Origin: Rhodoferax sp.
GTDB taxonomy: Bacteria; Pseudomonadota; Gammaproteobacteria; Burkholderiales; Burkholderiaceae_C
DNA length: 64,000 nt
Reading direction: 5' to 3'
Assembly: GCA_031291295.1 (NCBI GenBank)
Contig: JARLJI010000132.1
Coordinates: 62,001 to 126,000 of the forward strand
The notes beneath the pieces are model-generated. The model did no database searches, was not told where the DNA came from, and saw only the letters and a program-made list of their open reading frames with translations. Positions 8,582 through 18,416 of the stretch are shown in pieces. Made by a program: the position numbers and the translations under genes. Within the stretch, counting starts at the first letter, position 1. Each line of letters opens with the position of its first letter.

Positions 8582-9379
8582 ATGCAGCATCTCATGCCAT
8601 TCTTCCGCGAAGCCGGCACCGGCCCGGGCGTGGTTTGCATGCACTCCAACGCGAGCAGTTCCACCCAGTGGCGTGGACTCATGGAATGCCTGGCGCCGAA
8701 GTTCCGCGTGCTGGCCCCAGATTCCTACGGTGCCGGCAAGAGTCCTGCGTGGCCAACGGACCGGCCGGTCTCGCTTCACGACGAAGCCCGACTGCTTGAA
8801 CCCATCTTCGCACTCGCCGGTGAGCCCGTGGCGCTGGTTGGACACTCGTATGGCGCCGCAATAGCGCTCGTCGCTGCTGTTGCTCAACCGCATCGCGTTC
8901 GCGCGCTGGCTTTGTATGAACCCACCTTGTTCGCGCTGCTGGACGCCGAGGCACCTCCACCCAATGCGACCGACGGTATTCGCGCGGCCGTCGCGAGGGC
9001 GGGCGCTGCGCTCGACGCTGGCGACGCCGCCCGTGGGGCTGAGTGCTTCATAGACTACTGGATGGGAACAGGCGCCTGGGCGCACATGCCCGAGACTCGC
9101 AAGGGCCCGATAGCGAGTTCGATTGCCAATGTTCGCCATTGGGCGGGCGCCTTGCTCAATGAACCGACCCCCCTCCAGGCCTTTGCCGCGCTTCGAGTCC
9201 CCGTGCTTTACATGACCGGAAAAAATTCCCCCGCGTCATCCCTCGGTGTTGCCAGGTTGTTGACGAGCACACTTCCCCACGTGGAGGTCGTCGAGTTCGA
9301 CGCACTGGGTCATATGGGCCCCATTACCCATCCTGACGTTGTGAATGGGGCCATTTCCCGCTTTCTGGAGCGTAACTAG
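8582..9379 (+). CDS. Alpha/beta hydrolase
   Basis: A 265-residue hydrolase. 'VVCMHSNASSSTQW' (residues 17-30) provides the oxyanion-hole region, 'LVGHSYGAA' (about 83-91) the G-x-S-x-G nucleophile elbow with Ser, 'VPVLYMTGKNSPA' the acid strand, and 'DALGHMGPITHP' the catalytic His. The start is an ATG 60 bases after the end of a poorly coding spacer, and a second Met at residue 5 is also possible. The substrate is unknown (ester, haloalkane or C-C bond are all possible in this superfamily). Confidence 0.85.
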   Translation: MQHLMPFFREAGTGPGVVCMHSNASSSTQWRGLMECLAPKFRVLAPDSYGAGKSPAWPTDRPVSLHDEARLLEPIFALAGEPVALVGHSYGAAIALVAAVAQPHRVRALALYEPTLFALLDAEAPPPNATDGIRAAVARAGAALDAGDAARGAECFIDYWMGTGAWAHMPETRKGPIASSIANVRHWAGALLNEPTPLQAFAALRVPVLYMTGKNSPASSLGVARLLTSTLPHVEVVEFDALGHMGPITHPDVVNGAISRFLERN

Positions 9380-9597
9380 CCTTCTAAGCCAATTCGCCCT
9401 CGCCACGCGGCTTACCTTAAGCATCAAATGCCAACTTGGAGCGCCTCCCGGCCGGCGGCAGGCGGCGGATTCAACCGGTCAATGCAACAAGTTGGCTGGA
9501 TCGTTCAGCAGCGCACTAATTTTCCCGAGCCAGGTTGCGCTTCAGATCGCCCTACGCTCTGATGAATTCGCAGGCGAAATGCGCGCGAATGTACGTA

Positions 9598-11526
9598 TCA
9601 GATTTCCACCCGCGACCCCAGTTCCATCACGCGGTCCGCCGGCAGCTTCAGGTACTCGGCCACATTCCCGATGTTGTGCGACATCGCCGCGAACATCCTC
9701 TCGCGCCACACCGCCATGCCCTTGCCGCCGGTCGCGACCACCTGCGCGTGGCTGAGGAAGTAGGAGGCCTTCTGCGGGTCGATCGCCAGGCCCTTGGCCG
9801 CGCAGCCCTGCAGTGCCGCCGGCAGATTGATGTCGTCCTTGAAGCCGTAGGCGACGATGATGTTGAAGCAGTTGTGCCCCAGCGGCGTGATGGCCAATCG
9901 CTCGTCTGCGGCCACATAGGGAACGTCGTGAATCGCGACATTCGCGAAGATCACCCGATCGTGCAACACCCCGTTGTGCTCGATGTTGTTGAGCAGCGCG
10001 TGCGGCACGGCCTCGGGGTTGATGGTCGGGAACACGGCGGTGCCGCCCACGCGCAGCGGCGGATGGTCGAACAGGTTGTCGAGGTACTGACGCAGCGGCA
10101 CGGCGCCGGCGCGAGTCCCGGCCTCCTTGACCATCATCTCGCGGCCGCGATGCCATGTCGTCATCGCCGTAAAGATCACCGCGCCGGCGAGCAGCGGGTA
10201 CCACCCGCCTTCGAGGAACTTGAGCAGGTTGGCGGAAAAGAAGGTCGCGTCGATCGCGAAGAAGAAACCGGTCGACAACACACACACCAGCCAGTTGTAG
10301 TTCCAGGCGTAGCGCACCACGTAGAAGGTCAGAATGGTGGTGATCAGCATGGTGCCGGTGACCGCGATCCCGTAGGCGGACCCGAGCGCGGTCGAGGAGC
10401 CGAAGCCGAGTACGGATATCACCACGGCGGCCAGCAGCATCCAGTTGATCGCCGGCACGTAGACTTGGCCGATCTCCCGGTCCGAGGTGTGAACCACGGT
10501 CATGCGCGGCAGGAAGCCGAGCTGGACCGCCTGCTTGGTCATGGAATAGGCGCCGGAGATCACGGCCTGCGATGCGATCACGGTAGCGACGGTTGCCAGC
10601 ACCACCATCGGGTACAGCGCCCACGACGGGAACAGGTGGAAGAACGGGCTGGCCACCGTTTTCGGCTCGGCCAGCAGCAAGGCACCCTGGCCCAGGTAGT
10701 TGAGTCCGAGCGCCGGGAACACCAGGCCGAACCACGAGATCCGGATCGGCACCGCGCCAAAGTGCCCCATGTCGGCATACAGCGCCTCGGCGCCGGTCAG
10801 CGCAAGCACGACCGAGCCCAGCGAGACGAAGGCCAGCCAGCCGTGCAGCAGCAGGAAGTCGATGCCGGCCAACGGATTGAGCGCCGCGAGAATGGCGGGC
10901 GCCTTGAAGATTTGTACCAGGCCGATCAGCGCGAGCACCGCGAACCAGAGCACCATGATCGGTCCAAACACCGTGCCTATGCCCGCGGTCCCGTTCTTCT
11001 GGACCAGGAACAGGGCGATCAGTACCGCCAACGTGACCGGCAGCACGTAGGGTTTGAGGTGCGGCGCCGCAACCTCCAGGCCCTCGACCGCGCTGAGCAC
11101 GGAAATGGCCGGCGTGATGACGCCATCGCCAAAGAACAATGCGGCACCGAAGACGCCGGCGATCAGCAGTCCGTGGCGCAGCCGGGGCCGGTTCGCGACC
11201 GAGGAGGTCGCCAGCGCCAACAGCGCCATGATGCCGCCCTCGCCGTGGTTGCTGGCGCGCATGATCAGCGTGACGTACTTGAGCGAGACGACGATCAACA
11301 GCGACCACAGAATCAGCGACACCACGCCGATCAGATTGGCCGGACTCAGCGTCAATCCGTTGGATGCATCGAACACCGTGCTCATCGTGTACAGGGGGCT
11401 CGTGCCGATGTCGCCAAAGACGATGCCAATGGCCGCCAGCGCCAATGCCGGCAACGGCCCGTGGTGAGGATCGGTGCGTGTGACCGCGGGACTGGTTCCG
11501 GCGTCGGTGGCGTGCGAGCTTGTCAT
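9598..11526 (-). CDS. kup: Low-affinity potassium transporter Kup
   Basis: A 642-residue KUP/HAK/KT protein, normal length (about 620-640). The N-terminal hallmark 'ALAAIGIVFGDIGTSPLYT' occupies about residues 29-47, followed by twelve hydrophobic segments. These include 'NHGEGGIMALLALA' (about 91-104), 'FFGDGVITPAISVLSA' and 'GTVFGPIMVLWFAVLALIG', with a hydrophilic C-terminal cytosolic domain of about 190 residues. It mediates K+ uptake, probably with H+. It is a single gene, with the phospholipase-like operon downstream on the same strand. Confidence 0.97.
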   Translation of the reverse strand: MTSSHATDAGTSPAVTRTDPHHGPLPALALAAIGIVFGDIGTSPLYTMSTVFDASNGLTLSPANLIGVVSLILWSLLIVVSLKYVTLIMRASNHGEGGIMALLALATSSVANRPRLRHGLLIAGVFGAALFFGDGVITPAISVLSAVEGLEVAAPHLKPYVLPVTLAVLIALFLVQKNGTAGIGTVFGPIMVLWFAVLALIGLVQIFKAPAILAALNPLAGIDFLLLHGWLAFVSLGSVVLALTGAEALYADMGHFGAVPIRISWFGLVFPALGLNYLGQGALLLAEPKTVASPFFHLFPSWALYPMVVLATVATVIASQAVISGAYSMTKQAVQLGFLPRMTVVHTSDREIGQVYVPAINWMLLAAVVISVLGFGSSTALGSAYGIAVTGTMLITTILTFYVVRYAWNYNWLVCVLSTGFFFAIDATFFSANLLKFLEGGWYPLLAGAVIFTAMTTWHRGREMMVKEAGTRAGAVPLRQYLDNLFDHPPLRVGGTAVFPTINPEAVPHALLNNIEHNGVLHDRVIFANVAIHDVPYVAADERLAITPLGHNCFNIIVAYGFKDDINLPAALQGCAAKGLAIDPQKASYFLSHAQVVATGGKGMAVWRERMFAAMSHNIGNVAEYLKLPADRVMELGSRVEI

Positions 11527-11575
11527 GTTACGCCCCTCAGATCGTTGTCGCGGCGATTGTAGTCCCGCATCGCGC

Positions 11576-12934
11576 TCAGGGTTTCAACAATGACGCCATG
11601 AATACGCGCGATTGCGTGCCGAAATGCTGCATCAATGCCGACACCAGCTGCGTCATGTCGTCCTGCCTGTTCTGAGGCGCACGCTGTAGCACGGCGAACA
11701 GATCGATGGCGGGCTCGGTTTGTTCAAACACATAGGCCGGGTCGGAGATGTATTTGGCGGGCAGGGCATGTTCCAGCATGCGGTCGGTCCGATCCGCCCA
11801 GTCGTACGCCTGCTGGCTGACGACCTGGCGCGGGCTGGCGTCCGACCAGGGCGCCTGCGCAGCGTCTGCCGAGGTGTCGCGTGCGGCGCGCAGCAGGGCG
11901 TCAATGGGGTTCTTGTGCAGGTACGCGTCCCGCATGCGGTGGTACTGGTAATTTTCGAGCGCGAGGTGGCGGTTCGAGACCAGCCGGATGGCCCGGTCCT
12001 TGGGCCCATGGAGCCCCGCCATATCGAGGGCGTTGACCCCCAGCATGCGCGCCGTGCTCACGCCCGGCAGGACATCTGCGTGGTAGGGCTGCGTCAGGTC
12101 CTGCACGTAGTGCAATGCCCATCCCGCAAAGCGCCAGCCCCAGTAGGGATGGCCGGTCTTGAGCGCGTAGGCGGCCAGCGACCGGTACAGGTGGATTCGG
12201 TATTCGGGGTAGGTGCGGCGCAGGAAGCCGGCCGCCTTGTAGATGATCCAGGACTCATGAAAGAAGCCCATGTGAAACGGCGCCTGTGTCGAGATTTCGA
12301 GCGCCGGATCGCCGAAGGGCTGCGTGCCAAAGCCGTAGCTTCGCCCCTCGGGCGTGCCGTTGTCGCCCCACAAGCCGATGTCCATGCCGTAATCGGGCTC
12401 GTCGGAGGCGCTGGCCACGACTTCCAGCACCGCGGCGCGGTCCCCTTCATGCAGCCGCAGGTACTGCGTATCACGCGCCGTGGTTTCGTGCCGGAGCGTG
12501 GTGACCTGGGTCCAGGGCAGACTCGATCCGGCGGGCAGCTGCGTGCCGGGCCGGGTCTGCAGAAACAGCGGCAGCTGGCAGTCGGGATTGATGCGCAGGG
12601 CCGCCACAAAGCGCTGCCTGCGCGTGGCAGGCGGGCCACCGGCCTTGAACTGCAGGGCGTCCGGCCGCGGCGGATACACGGGGACATTGCGACGTGCCCA
12701 TTGCTCCTCCTGCTCCAGCAGGGCTTGCAGGCCCTGGTCCTCGGCGGCGAGGAATGTGTCCAGGCTTTCCACGGTGACGGGCGGCGCCCCGGCGATCGCG
12801 GGCAGCGCGGCCAGCGCCTGCCAGGTGCCCAGGGCATGATCGCTCCAGGCTGCGGCCAGGGGCGGGGCGCATAGCAGTGCCACGAGCATCAGCCGCTGCA
12901 GCGTGCGGGAGGGGATCAGCGGTTTGAGGTTCAT
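11576..12934 (-). CDS. Phospholipase C/S1-P1 nuclease-like secreted protein
   Basis: About 452 residues starting at MNLKPL; an alternative Met lies 7 codons upstream. A signal peptide (about residues 1-30) ends 'APPLAAA', leaving mature N-terminal Trp-Ser-Asp-His. An N-terminal Trp coordinating zinc is the hallmark of zinc-dependent phospholipase C and S1/P1 nucleases. 'GHPYWGWRFAGWALHYVQD' plus 'LTQPYHADVLPG' (about residues 270-300) matches the H-Y-x-x-D-x-x-x-P-x-H-A zinc-ligand block. The metal-site pattern is clear, but overall family membership is distant, so function is inferred. It is last in the S1C-MoxR-DUF58-VWA operon. Confidence 0.6.
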   Translation of the reverse strand: MNLKPLIPSRTLQRLMLVALLCAPPLAAAWSDHALGTWQALAALPAIAGAPPVTVESLDTFLAAEDQGLQALLEQEEQWARRNVPVYPPRPDALQFKAGGPPATRRQRFVAALRINPDCQLPLFLQTRPGTQLPAGSSLPWTQVTTLRHETTARDTQYLRLHEGDRAAVLEVVASASDEPDYGMDIGLWGDNGTPEGRSYGFGTQPFGDPALEISTQAPFHMGFFHESWIIYKAAGFLRRTYPEYRIHLYRSLAAYALKTGHPYWGWRFAGWALHYVQDLTQPYHADVLPGVSTARMLGVNALDMAGLHGPKDRAIRLVSNRHLALENYQYHRMRDAYLHKNPIDALLRAARDTSADAAQAPWSDASPRQVVSQQAYDWADRTDRMLEHALPAKYISDPAYVFEQTEPAIDLFAVLQRAPQNRQDDMTQLVSALMQHFGTQSRVFMASLLKP

Positions 12935-12965
12935 GCCTGCGGATGTTAGCGGCATGCGGCGCGGC

Positions 12966-14018
12966 TCAAAGAATCCGGTTAAACCACAGGAGTGACAGCC
13001 CCGCCGAGACGATGGCCAGCAGGGCGGCGGCCAGCGCCAGCAGGGCCGAGATCTCGGTTTCCTTTTTTTCCACGGTCAGGCGCGAGCGCAGGGATTCGTA
13101 GACGGTTTGCAATTTTTCCGCGGTACCGGCATAGAAGTACTCGCCCTGGGTGCTGTTGGCGATGGCCTTGAGCGTGTCTTCGTCAAGCCGCACGCGCATC
13201 GACCAGCCTTCGAAGCCGATCGTCTCCCCGTCAACCGTGCCCACGCCCACGGTGTACACGCGCACCCCGCGGTCGGCCGCCATCCTGGTCGCTTCCATGG
13301 TGTCGACGCCGGTAGTGCGCTGGCCGTCGGTCAGCAGGATGATGGCGCCGGTGGTGTAGGAGCCCGGCGCCACCAGCATGAATTTTTTGGTGGCTTCGGG
13401 GGTTTTGTCGATAGAGCTGCCGCGCAGGCCCTCCGATCCGTCGACGATCGCTTCAAGGTCGATGCCGTCTTTGGGGAACAGGGTGGCCAGCGAGAGCACG
13501 ATGCCGTTGCCGATGGCGGTGCCCGGCTGCAGCTGGAAGCGGTCAATGGCGGCCACTAGGTCGTCGCGATTCAGGGTCGGGGCCTGCACCACCGAGGCGG
13601 TGCCCGCGAAGGCGATGATGCCCACGCGCACGCTGCGCGGCAGCTTGGCCAGAAACGCCTTGGCCGCGTTCTGGGCCGCGGCCAGGCGGCTGGGCAGCAC
13701 ATCGGTGGCGCGCATGCTGCCCGACACGTCCATCGCCAAAATGATGGTGTCCTGCTGCATCGGCAAGGTCACCACGGCCAGAGGCCGCGCTGCCGCCAGC
13801 AGCATGGCGGCAATGGCCAGAAAAAGCAGCAGCGGTGGAATATGGCGGCGCAGGCGCTGGCCCGGGCCCATGGCTTCCTTGACGATGGACAGGCTGGCGT
13901 AGCGCAGCGTCAGTTTCTTCTTGCGGCGCAACAGCCAGACATACGCCGCCACCAGCAGCGGCAGCGCCAGCAGCAGCCAGAGAAACTGGGGCCACAGGAA
14001 GTTGATGGGCGGCGGCAT
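12966..14018 (-). CDS. VWA-domain membrane protein (BatA-like)
   Basis: A 350-residue protein with two N-terminal hydrophobic segments (about 10-30 and 60-80), then a von Willebrand A domain with an intact MIDAS: 'AMDVSGSMRATD' (D-x-S-x-S, about residues 95-106), the threonine in 'PGTAIGNGIV' and 'LLTDGQRTTG' near 235. A C-terminal TM helix ends in 'LLWFNRIL'. This is the BatA/BatB-type layout, in which VWA proteins pair with MoxR ATPases as chaperone or assembly systems. It lies 24 bp after DUF58 and about 30 bp before the phospholipase-like gene. Confidence 0.9.
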   Translation of the reverse strand: MPPPINFLWPQFLWLLLALPLLVAAYVWLLRRKKKLTLRYASLSIVKEAMGPGQRLRRHIPPLLLFLAIAAMLLAAARPLAVVTLPMQQDTIILAMDVSGSMRATDVLPSRLAAAQNAAKAFLAKLPRSVRVGIIAFAGTASVVQAPTLNRDDLVAAIDRFQLQPGTAIGNGIVLSLATLFPKDGIDLEAIVDGSEGLRGSSIDKTPEATKKFMLVAPGSYTTGAIILLTDGQRTTGVDTMEATRMAADRGVRVYTVGVGTVDGETIGFEGWSMRVRLDEDTLKAIANSTQGEYFYAGTAEKLQTVYESLRSRLTVEKKETEISALLALAAALLAIVSAGLSLLWFNRIL

Positions 14019-14042
14019 GGGATCGTCTCCGTTGCGTTGGGC

Positions 14043-15038
14043 TCAGGCAGCTACCTGCAAATGCGCGGACAGCGGGCCGCCCGCGCGGCCGGCGCCCGGC
14101 AGCCGGCTGCGGCGCTTGCGCAAATCGGTAAAGTGCAGCACGGACGCCACCAGGTCATCGTCGGTGCACAACTCCAGCGTATCCACGCCGGCGCGTGCCA
14201 GCGCCTGGCGCAGCTCGGCCTCGCGCTGCGCCGCAATGCGCGCAAAGCGCTTGCGAAACCCCGCGTTGTGCGTGTCCACCATCAGCTGCTCGCCGGTCTC
14301 CGCATCGCGGATGGGAATGAGACCGAGGTCGGGCAGCTCCAGCTCCATCGGGTCGAGCAGCCGCACCGCCACCACCTCGTGGCGCCGGGCCAGTTCGCCC
14401 AGCGGCTTTTCCCAGCCGGGTTCACTGATGAAATCCGACACCACGAACAGCGTGGCGCGGCGCCGCACCACCGTGGCGGCCGACGCCAGCAGTTCGTGCA
14501 GCCGGGTGCCACCGGTCTCGGCCTGCGGCGGTCGGGTTTGCAGGGCGTGCAGCAGGTGCAACACATGCGTGCGCCCGCCGCGCGGCGGAATCACTGTATC
14601 CACACCGGCGCCGTACAGGAGCGCGCCGACACGGTTGCCGTGGCGCGTCAGTAGCCGCGCCAGCACGGCCACGAATTCGGTGCAGACATGGCGCTTGCGC
14701 TGCTCGCCCGAGCCGAAGTCGACCGAGGGGCTCAGGTCCAGCAAAAACCAGGCGCTCATCTCGCGGTCTTCGGTGAACACGCGCACATGCGTTTGCTGCA
14801 GCCGCGCCGTGACGTTCCAGTCGATGTGGCGCACGTCGTCGAAATGCTGGTACTCGCGCAGGTCGGCCAGGTCCAGCCCCGCGCCGTGCAGCAGCGTGCG
14901 GTAGTCGCCCTGCAGCAACCCGTCGAGCCGGCGGATCACGGTCCACTCGAGCCGGCGCAGCACGTGCTCGGCCCCAGGCGCCGCCGCCACGGCGGGCGCT
15001 GCAGGGGCGGGCGGGACGGGTTTGGCACGGGTCCACAT
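14043..15038 (-). CDS. DUF58 domain protein
   Basis: A 331-residue soluble protein. The DUF58 core is recognisable as 'GDYRTLLHGAGLDLADLREYQ' (about residues 45-65), then 'DDVRHIDWNVTARL' and 'VRVFTEDREM', and a VWA-like C-terminal half ('WFLLDLSPSVDFG', about 95-107, with the D-x-S-x-S metal-site remnant). DUF58 proteins are consistent partners of MoxR ATPases and VWA proteins. It lies 7 bp downstream of moxR, strongly implying cotranscription. Biochemical role unknown. Confidence 0.9.
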   Translation of the reverse strand: MWTRAKPVPPAPAAPAVAAAPGAEHVLRRLEWTVIRRLDGLLQGDYRTLLHGAGLDLADLREYQHFDDVRHIDWNVTARLQQTHVRVFTEDREMSAWFLLDLSPSVDFGSGEQRKRHVCTEFVAVLARLLTRHGNRVGALLYGAGVDTVIPPRGGRTHVLHLLHALQTRPPQAETGGTRLHELLASAATVVRRRATLFVVSDFISEPGWEKPLGELARRHEVVAVRLLDPMELELPDLGLIPIRDAETGEQLMVDTHNAGFRKRFARIAAQREAELRQALARAGVDTLELCTDDDLVASVLHFTDLRKRRSRLPGAGRAGGPLSAHLQVAA

Positions 15039-15045
15039 GGCGGCT

Positions 15046-16053
<1,008 letters not shown>

Positions 16054-16064
16054 GGAAAGGTCCT

Positions 16065-16955
16065 TCAGAAGGGCGACATGCCGACTGCCGAGGCGGCGTT
16101 CTCGATCGGCACCGCAAAGCCGATGCCGATAAAGGTGCGGGCCGGCGTCGGGTTGAGGATGGCGGTGACGATGCCGACCACCGCGCCATCCATCGTGACC
16201 AGCGGGCCGCCCGAATTGCCGGGGTTGGCGGCGGCGTCGAACTGGATCAGGTTGGACAATTCCTGCCCGCCGTTGGGCGAGCGGAACACGCGGTTCAGGC
16301 CCGACACCACGCCCGCCGATGCCGACGGGCCGATGCCGAACGGAAAGCCGACCGCTATGACCTGGTCGCCGGGCGCCAGGTCGGCGGTGGAGCGCAGGGT
16401 CGCGGGCATGAGGTCGTCCGGGACGGTGCTGGCCTGCAGCACCGCCAGGTCATTTTCAGGCTGCGTGCTGATGACGGAGGCACGCGACATCAGTCCGTCG
16501 AAAAACACCACCCGGACGGTTTCGGCGTCCTGCACCACATGCAAACTGGTCAGGATGACGCCCTTGTCCACAATGACCACGCCGGTACCCACGCCGCGCT
16601 CAAACTCGCCCCTGTCGTTGCGGGCTTTGCCAAAGGCCATGACCCGTACAACGGATGGGGAAATGGTCTCGTAGGCGGCAGCGGCGGGCGAGGGCAGGAC
16701 CGTGGTTTCCAGGGTTTTGAGCACCGCCGCGTCAATGTCCTTTTGCGTCAGTGTGCGCGTCGTCGGGCGCAGCGCGAATCCCAGGCTGAGCGCCAGCATG
16801 ACGGCCAGCAGGGCGATGACCGACCACAGCACACGTGGACTGGAAAGTCCACGGCGGCGGGTCGGTGCCGGGGTGGTGGCTGGCGCCGCGTCGCCGGCGG
16901 GCAAGGCGCCATCCGGCCCCCGGCGGGAGCGGCTGTAGAGGGCGGGCTTGCGCAT
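16065..16955 (-). CDS. Trypsin-like S1C (HtrA-like) serine protease, no PDZ
   Basis: About 296 residues from Met at 16955; an upstream Met at 17003 adds 16 residues. A basic cytosolic leader is followed by one TM helix ('VLWSVIALLAVMLALSLGFAL', about residues 43-63), then a periplasmic protease domain with His in 'VILTSLHVVQD', Asp in 'PENDLAVLQ' and nucleophile Ser in 'NPGNSGGPLV'. No PDZ domain follows, unlike DegP/DegQ. It is first in the MoxR-DUF58-VWA-phospholipase operon and divergent from tatD. A role in envelope quality control linked to the MoxR system is inference. Confidence 0.9.
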   Translation of the reverse strand: MRKPALYSRSRRGPDGALPAGDAAPATTPAPTRRRGLSSPRVLWSVIALLAVMLALSLGFALRPTTRTLTQKDIDAAVLKTLETTVLPSPAAAAYETISPSVVRVMAFGKARNDRGEFERGVGTGVVIVDKGVILTSLHVVQDAETVRVVFFDGLMSRASVISTQPENDLAVLQASTVPDDLMPATLRSTADLAPGDQVIAVGFPFGIGPSASAGVVSGLNRVFRSPNGGQELSNLIQFDAAANPGNSGGPLVTMDGAVVGIVTAILNPTPARTFIGIGFAVPIENAASAVGMSPF

Positions 16956-17070
16956 CAGGCCACCTGTGAGGGATGTTTTCAATACGCACTGGAAACGACA
17001 CAATTACAGTATCACGGTTTGCCCGTCCCTGCATCCTGTTTGAGCATCCGTTTCAGGCATTATGGTGGCC

Positions 17071-17916
17071 ATGACGGTCTGGATCGATACCCACTGCCAC
17101 CTGGATGCCTCCGAGTTCTGCAACGATGTCCTCGCCGTGCGCGCGCGGGCGGCTGCCAGCAAGGTCGCGCATTGCGTGCTGCCGGCCGTGCAGGTAGGCA
17201 ACTTCGCGGTGGTGCGCGAGCTGGCGCACCAGTTTGGGGACAGCTATGCGCTGGGCATCCACCCCCTGTGCGTGCCGCAGGCCGCGGAGGCAGACCTGGC
17301 GGCGCTTGACGCCGAACTGGCGCTGCGCCGGGCCGACCCGCGCCTGGTCGCGGTGGGCGAGATCGGGCTCGACTACTTCGTTTCCGAGCTCTTGCAGAGC
17401 CCGTTGCGCGAACGCCAGGAGTTTTTCTACCGGGAGCAGCTCAAGCTGGCGCGCCGGCATGGCCTGCCGGTGATCCTGCATGTGCGGCGCTCGGCAGACC
17501 GGCTACTCAAGCATTTGCGCGACCTGCCCGGGCCTGACGGGCTTTGGCGCGGCATCGCCCACGCCTTCAATGGCAGCGACGTACAGGCCTTTCATTTCAT
17601 CGAGCTGGGCTTCAAGCTTGGCTTTGGCGGGGCGGCGACGTTCGAGCGCGCGCTGCAGCTGCGCCGCCTGGCCGCCACGTTGCCGCTGGATGCCATCGTG
17701 CTGGAGACCGATGCGCCCGACATCCCCCCCCGCTGGCTTTACAAAACCACGCAGCAGCGCGCGGCTGGCGAACCACAGGGGCGCAACGAGCCGGCCGAGC
17801 TACCGCGCATTGCACAGGTGGTGGCCGACCTGCGCGGCATGGCGCTCGCCGATCTGGCGCAGGCCACAACGCGCAACGCCGTGGCGGCGCTGCCGCGCTT
17901 GGGGGCGCTGCTGTGA
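17071..17916 (+). CDS. TatD family metal-dependent hydrolase
   Basis: About 281 residues starting at MTVWIDTHCHLD. It has the amidohydrolase metal motif H-x-H ('DTHCHLDASEF'), 'GEIGLDYF' (about residues 92-99, metal Glu), 'PVILHVRRS' (about 134-142), 'HAFNGSD' and the final 'LETDAPDIPP' Asp motif. TatD proteins are 3'-5' DNA exonucleases/deoxyribonucleases acting in DNA fragmentation and repair. The stop codon overlaps the start of the glycosylase gene (TGATG), indicating translational coupling of two DNA-repair-type genes. Confidence 0.92.
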   Translation: MTVWIDTHCHLDASEFCNDVLAVRARAAASKVAHCVLPAVQVGNFAVVRELAHQFGDSYALGIHPLCVPQAAEADLAALDAELALRRADPRLVAVGEIGLDYFVSELLQSPLRERQEFFYREQLKLARRHGLPVILHVRRSADRLLKHLRDLPGPDGLWRGIAHAFNGSDVQAFHFIELGFKLGFGGAATFERALQLRRLAATLPLDAIVLETDAPDIPPRWLYKTTQQRAAGEPQGRNEPAELPRIAQVVADLRGMALADLAQATTRNAVAALPRLGALL

Positions 17917-18353
17917 TGCTGCAGGGATTGCCGCCGCTGCTGTCGCCGAATACTCGCGTGCTGGTGCTGGGCAGCTTCCCCGGTGCGGCCTCGCTCGCGG
18001 CGCAGCAGTACTATGCCCATCCGCAAAACCAGTTCTGGAAGATTCTTCAAGCCATTTGGCCTTCAAGCCCATACGTGGCGGGCACTGATAGCTATGAAAA
18101 CAGAAGCAAATGGCTGCTCGCCCACGGCTTGGGCGTATGGGACGTGTATGGCGCCTGCGAGCGCGAGGGCAGCCTGGACGCCAGCATCCGCAACCCGCAG
18201 GTCAACGATTTTGCGAGCCTGCGCCGGCGCTGCCCGCAACTGCAGGCGATTGCCCACAACGGCGGCGAAAGCTATAAACACGCGCGTTGCACTGCGGAAC
18301 TGGGCTTGCCGGTCTATAAATTGCCGTCCACCAGCCCGGCCAACGCCTCCTGA
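17916..18353 (+). CDS. Uracil-DNA-glycosylase-like (deoxyinosine glycosylase), prematurely stopped
   Basis: About 145 residues overlapping tatD by one base. Motif 'VLVLGSFPGAASL' (residues 16-28) is the catalytic loop, 'YAHPQNQFW' (about 34-42) and 'GVWDVYGACEREGSLDASI' are characteristic of the DNA-deoxyinosine/uracil glycosylase family, and 'LPSTSPANAS' is the terminal active-site motif. Right after it comes TGA (18351-18353). The same frame then continues 'SFERKLAAWRDVF' and ends at TGA 18411-18413, exactly the C-terminal helix expected of homologues. The gene thus appears cut by a nonsense codon about 20 residues early. A repeat element lies inside it at 18049-18100. Confidence 0.8.
   Translation: MLQGLPPLLSPNTRVLVLGSFPGAASLAAQQYYAHPQNQFWKILQAIWPSSPYVAGTDSYENRSKWLLAHGLGVWDVYGACEREGSLDASIRNPQVNDFASLRRRCPQLQAIAHNGGESYKHARCTAELGLPVYKLPSTSPANAS
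18049..18100 (+). repeat. Dispersed ~50-bp repeat, copy A (inside glycosylase gene)
   Basis: Ends in 'GATAGCTATGAAAA' and begins with 'AAGCCATTTGGCCTTCAAGCC'-type sequence. Read on the other strand it has the shared layout T-run, (A/G)TAGC, variable middle, (G)GGCTT and 'GGCCAAAT', matching the copies at 24860, 25969, 51032, 54906 and 60229. Its base composition is locally lower in GC than the gene around it. Confidence 0.6.
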
Positions 18354-18416
18354 AGCTTCGAGCGCAAACTCGCTGCCTGGCGCGACGTATTCGAACAACA
18401 TGGACTCACTTGACTG

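Noticed and set aside
9535..11562. Very long plus-strand open frame (about 675 codons) over the kup gene
   Set aside because: It is the antisense shadow of kup. Residues are Arg/His/Gly/Gln-rich with no domain, while the minus strand encodes a textbook Kup protein.
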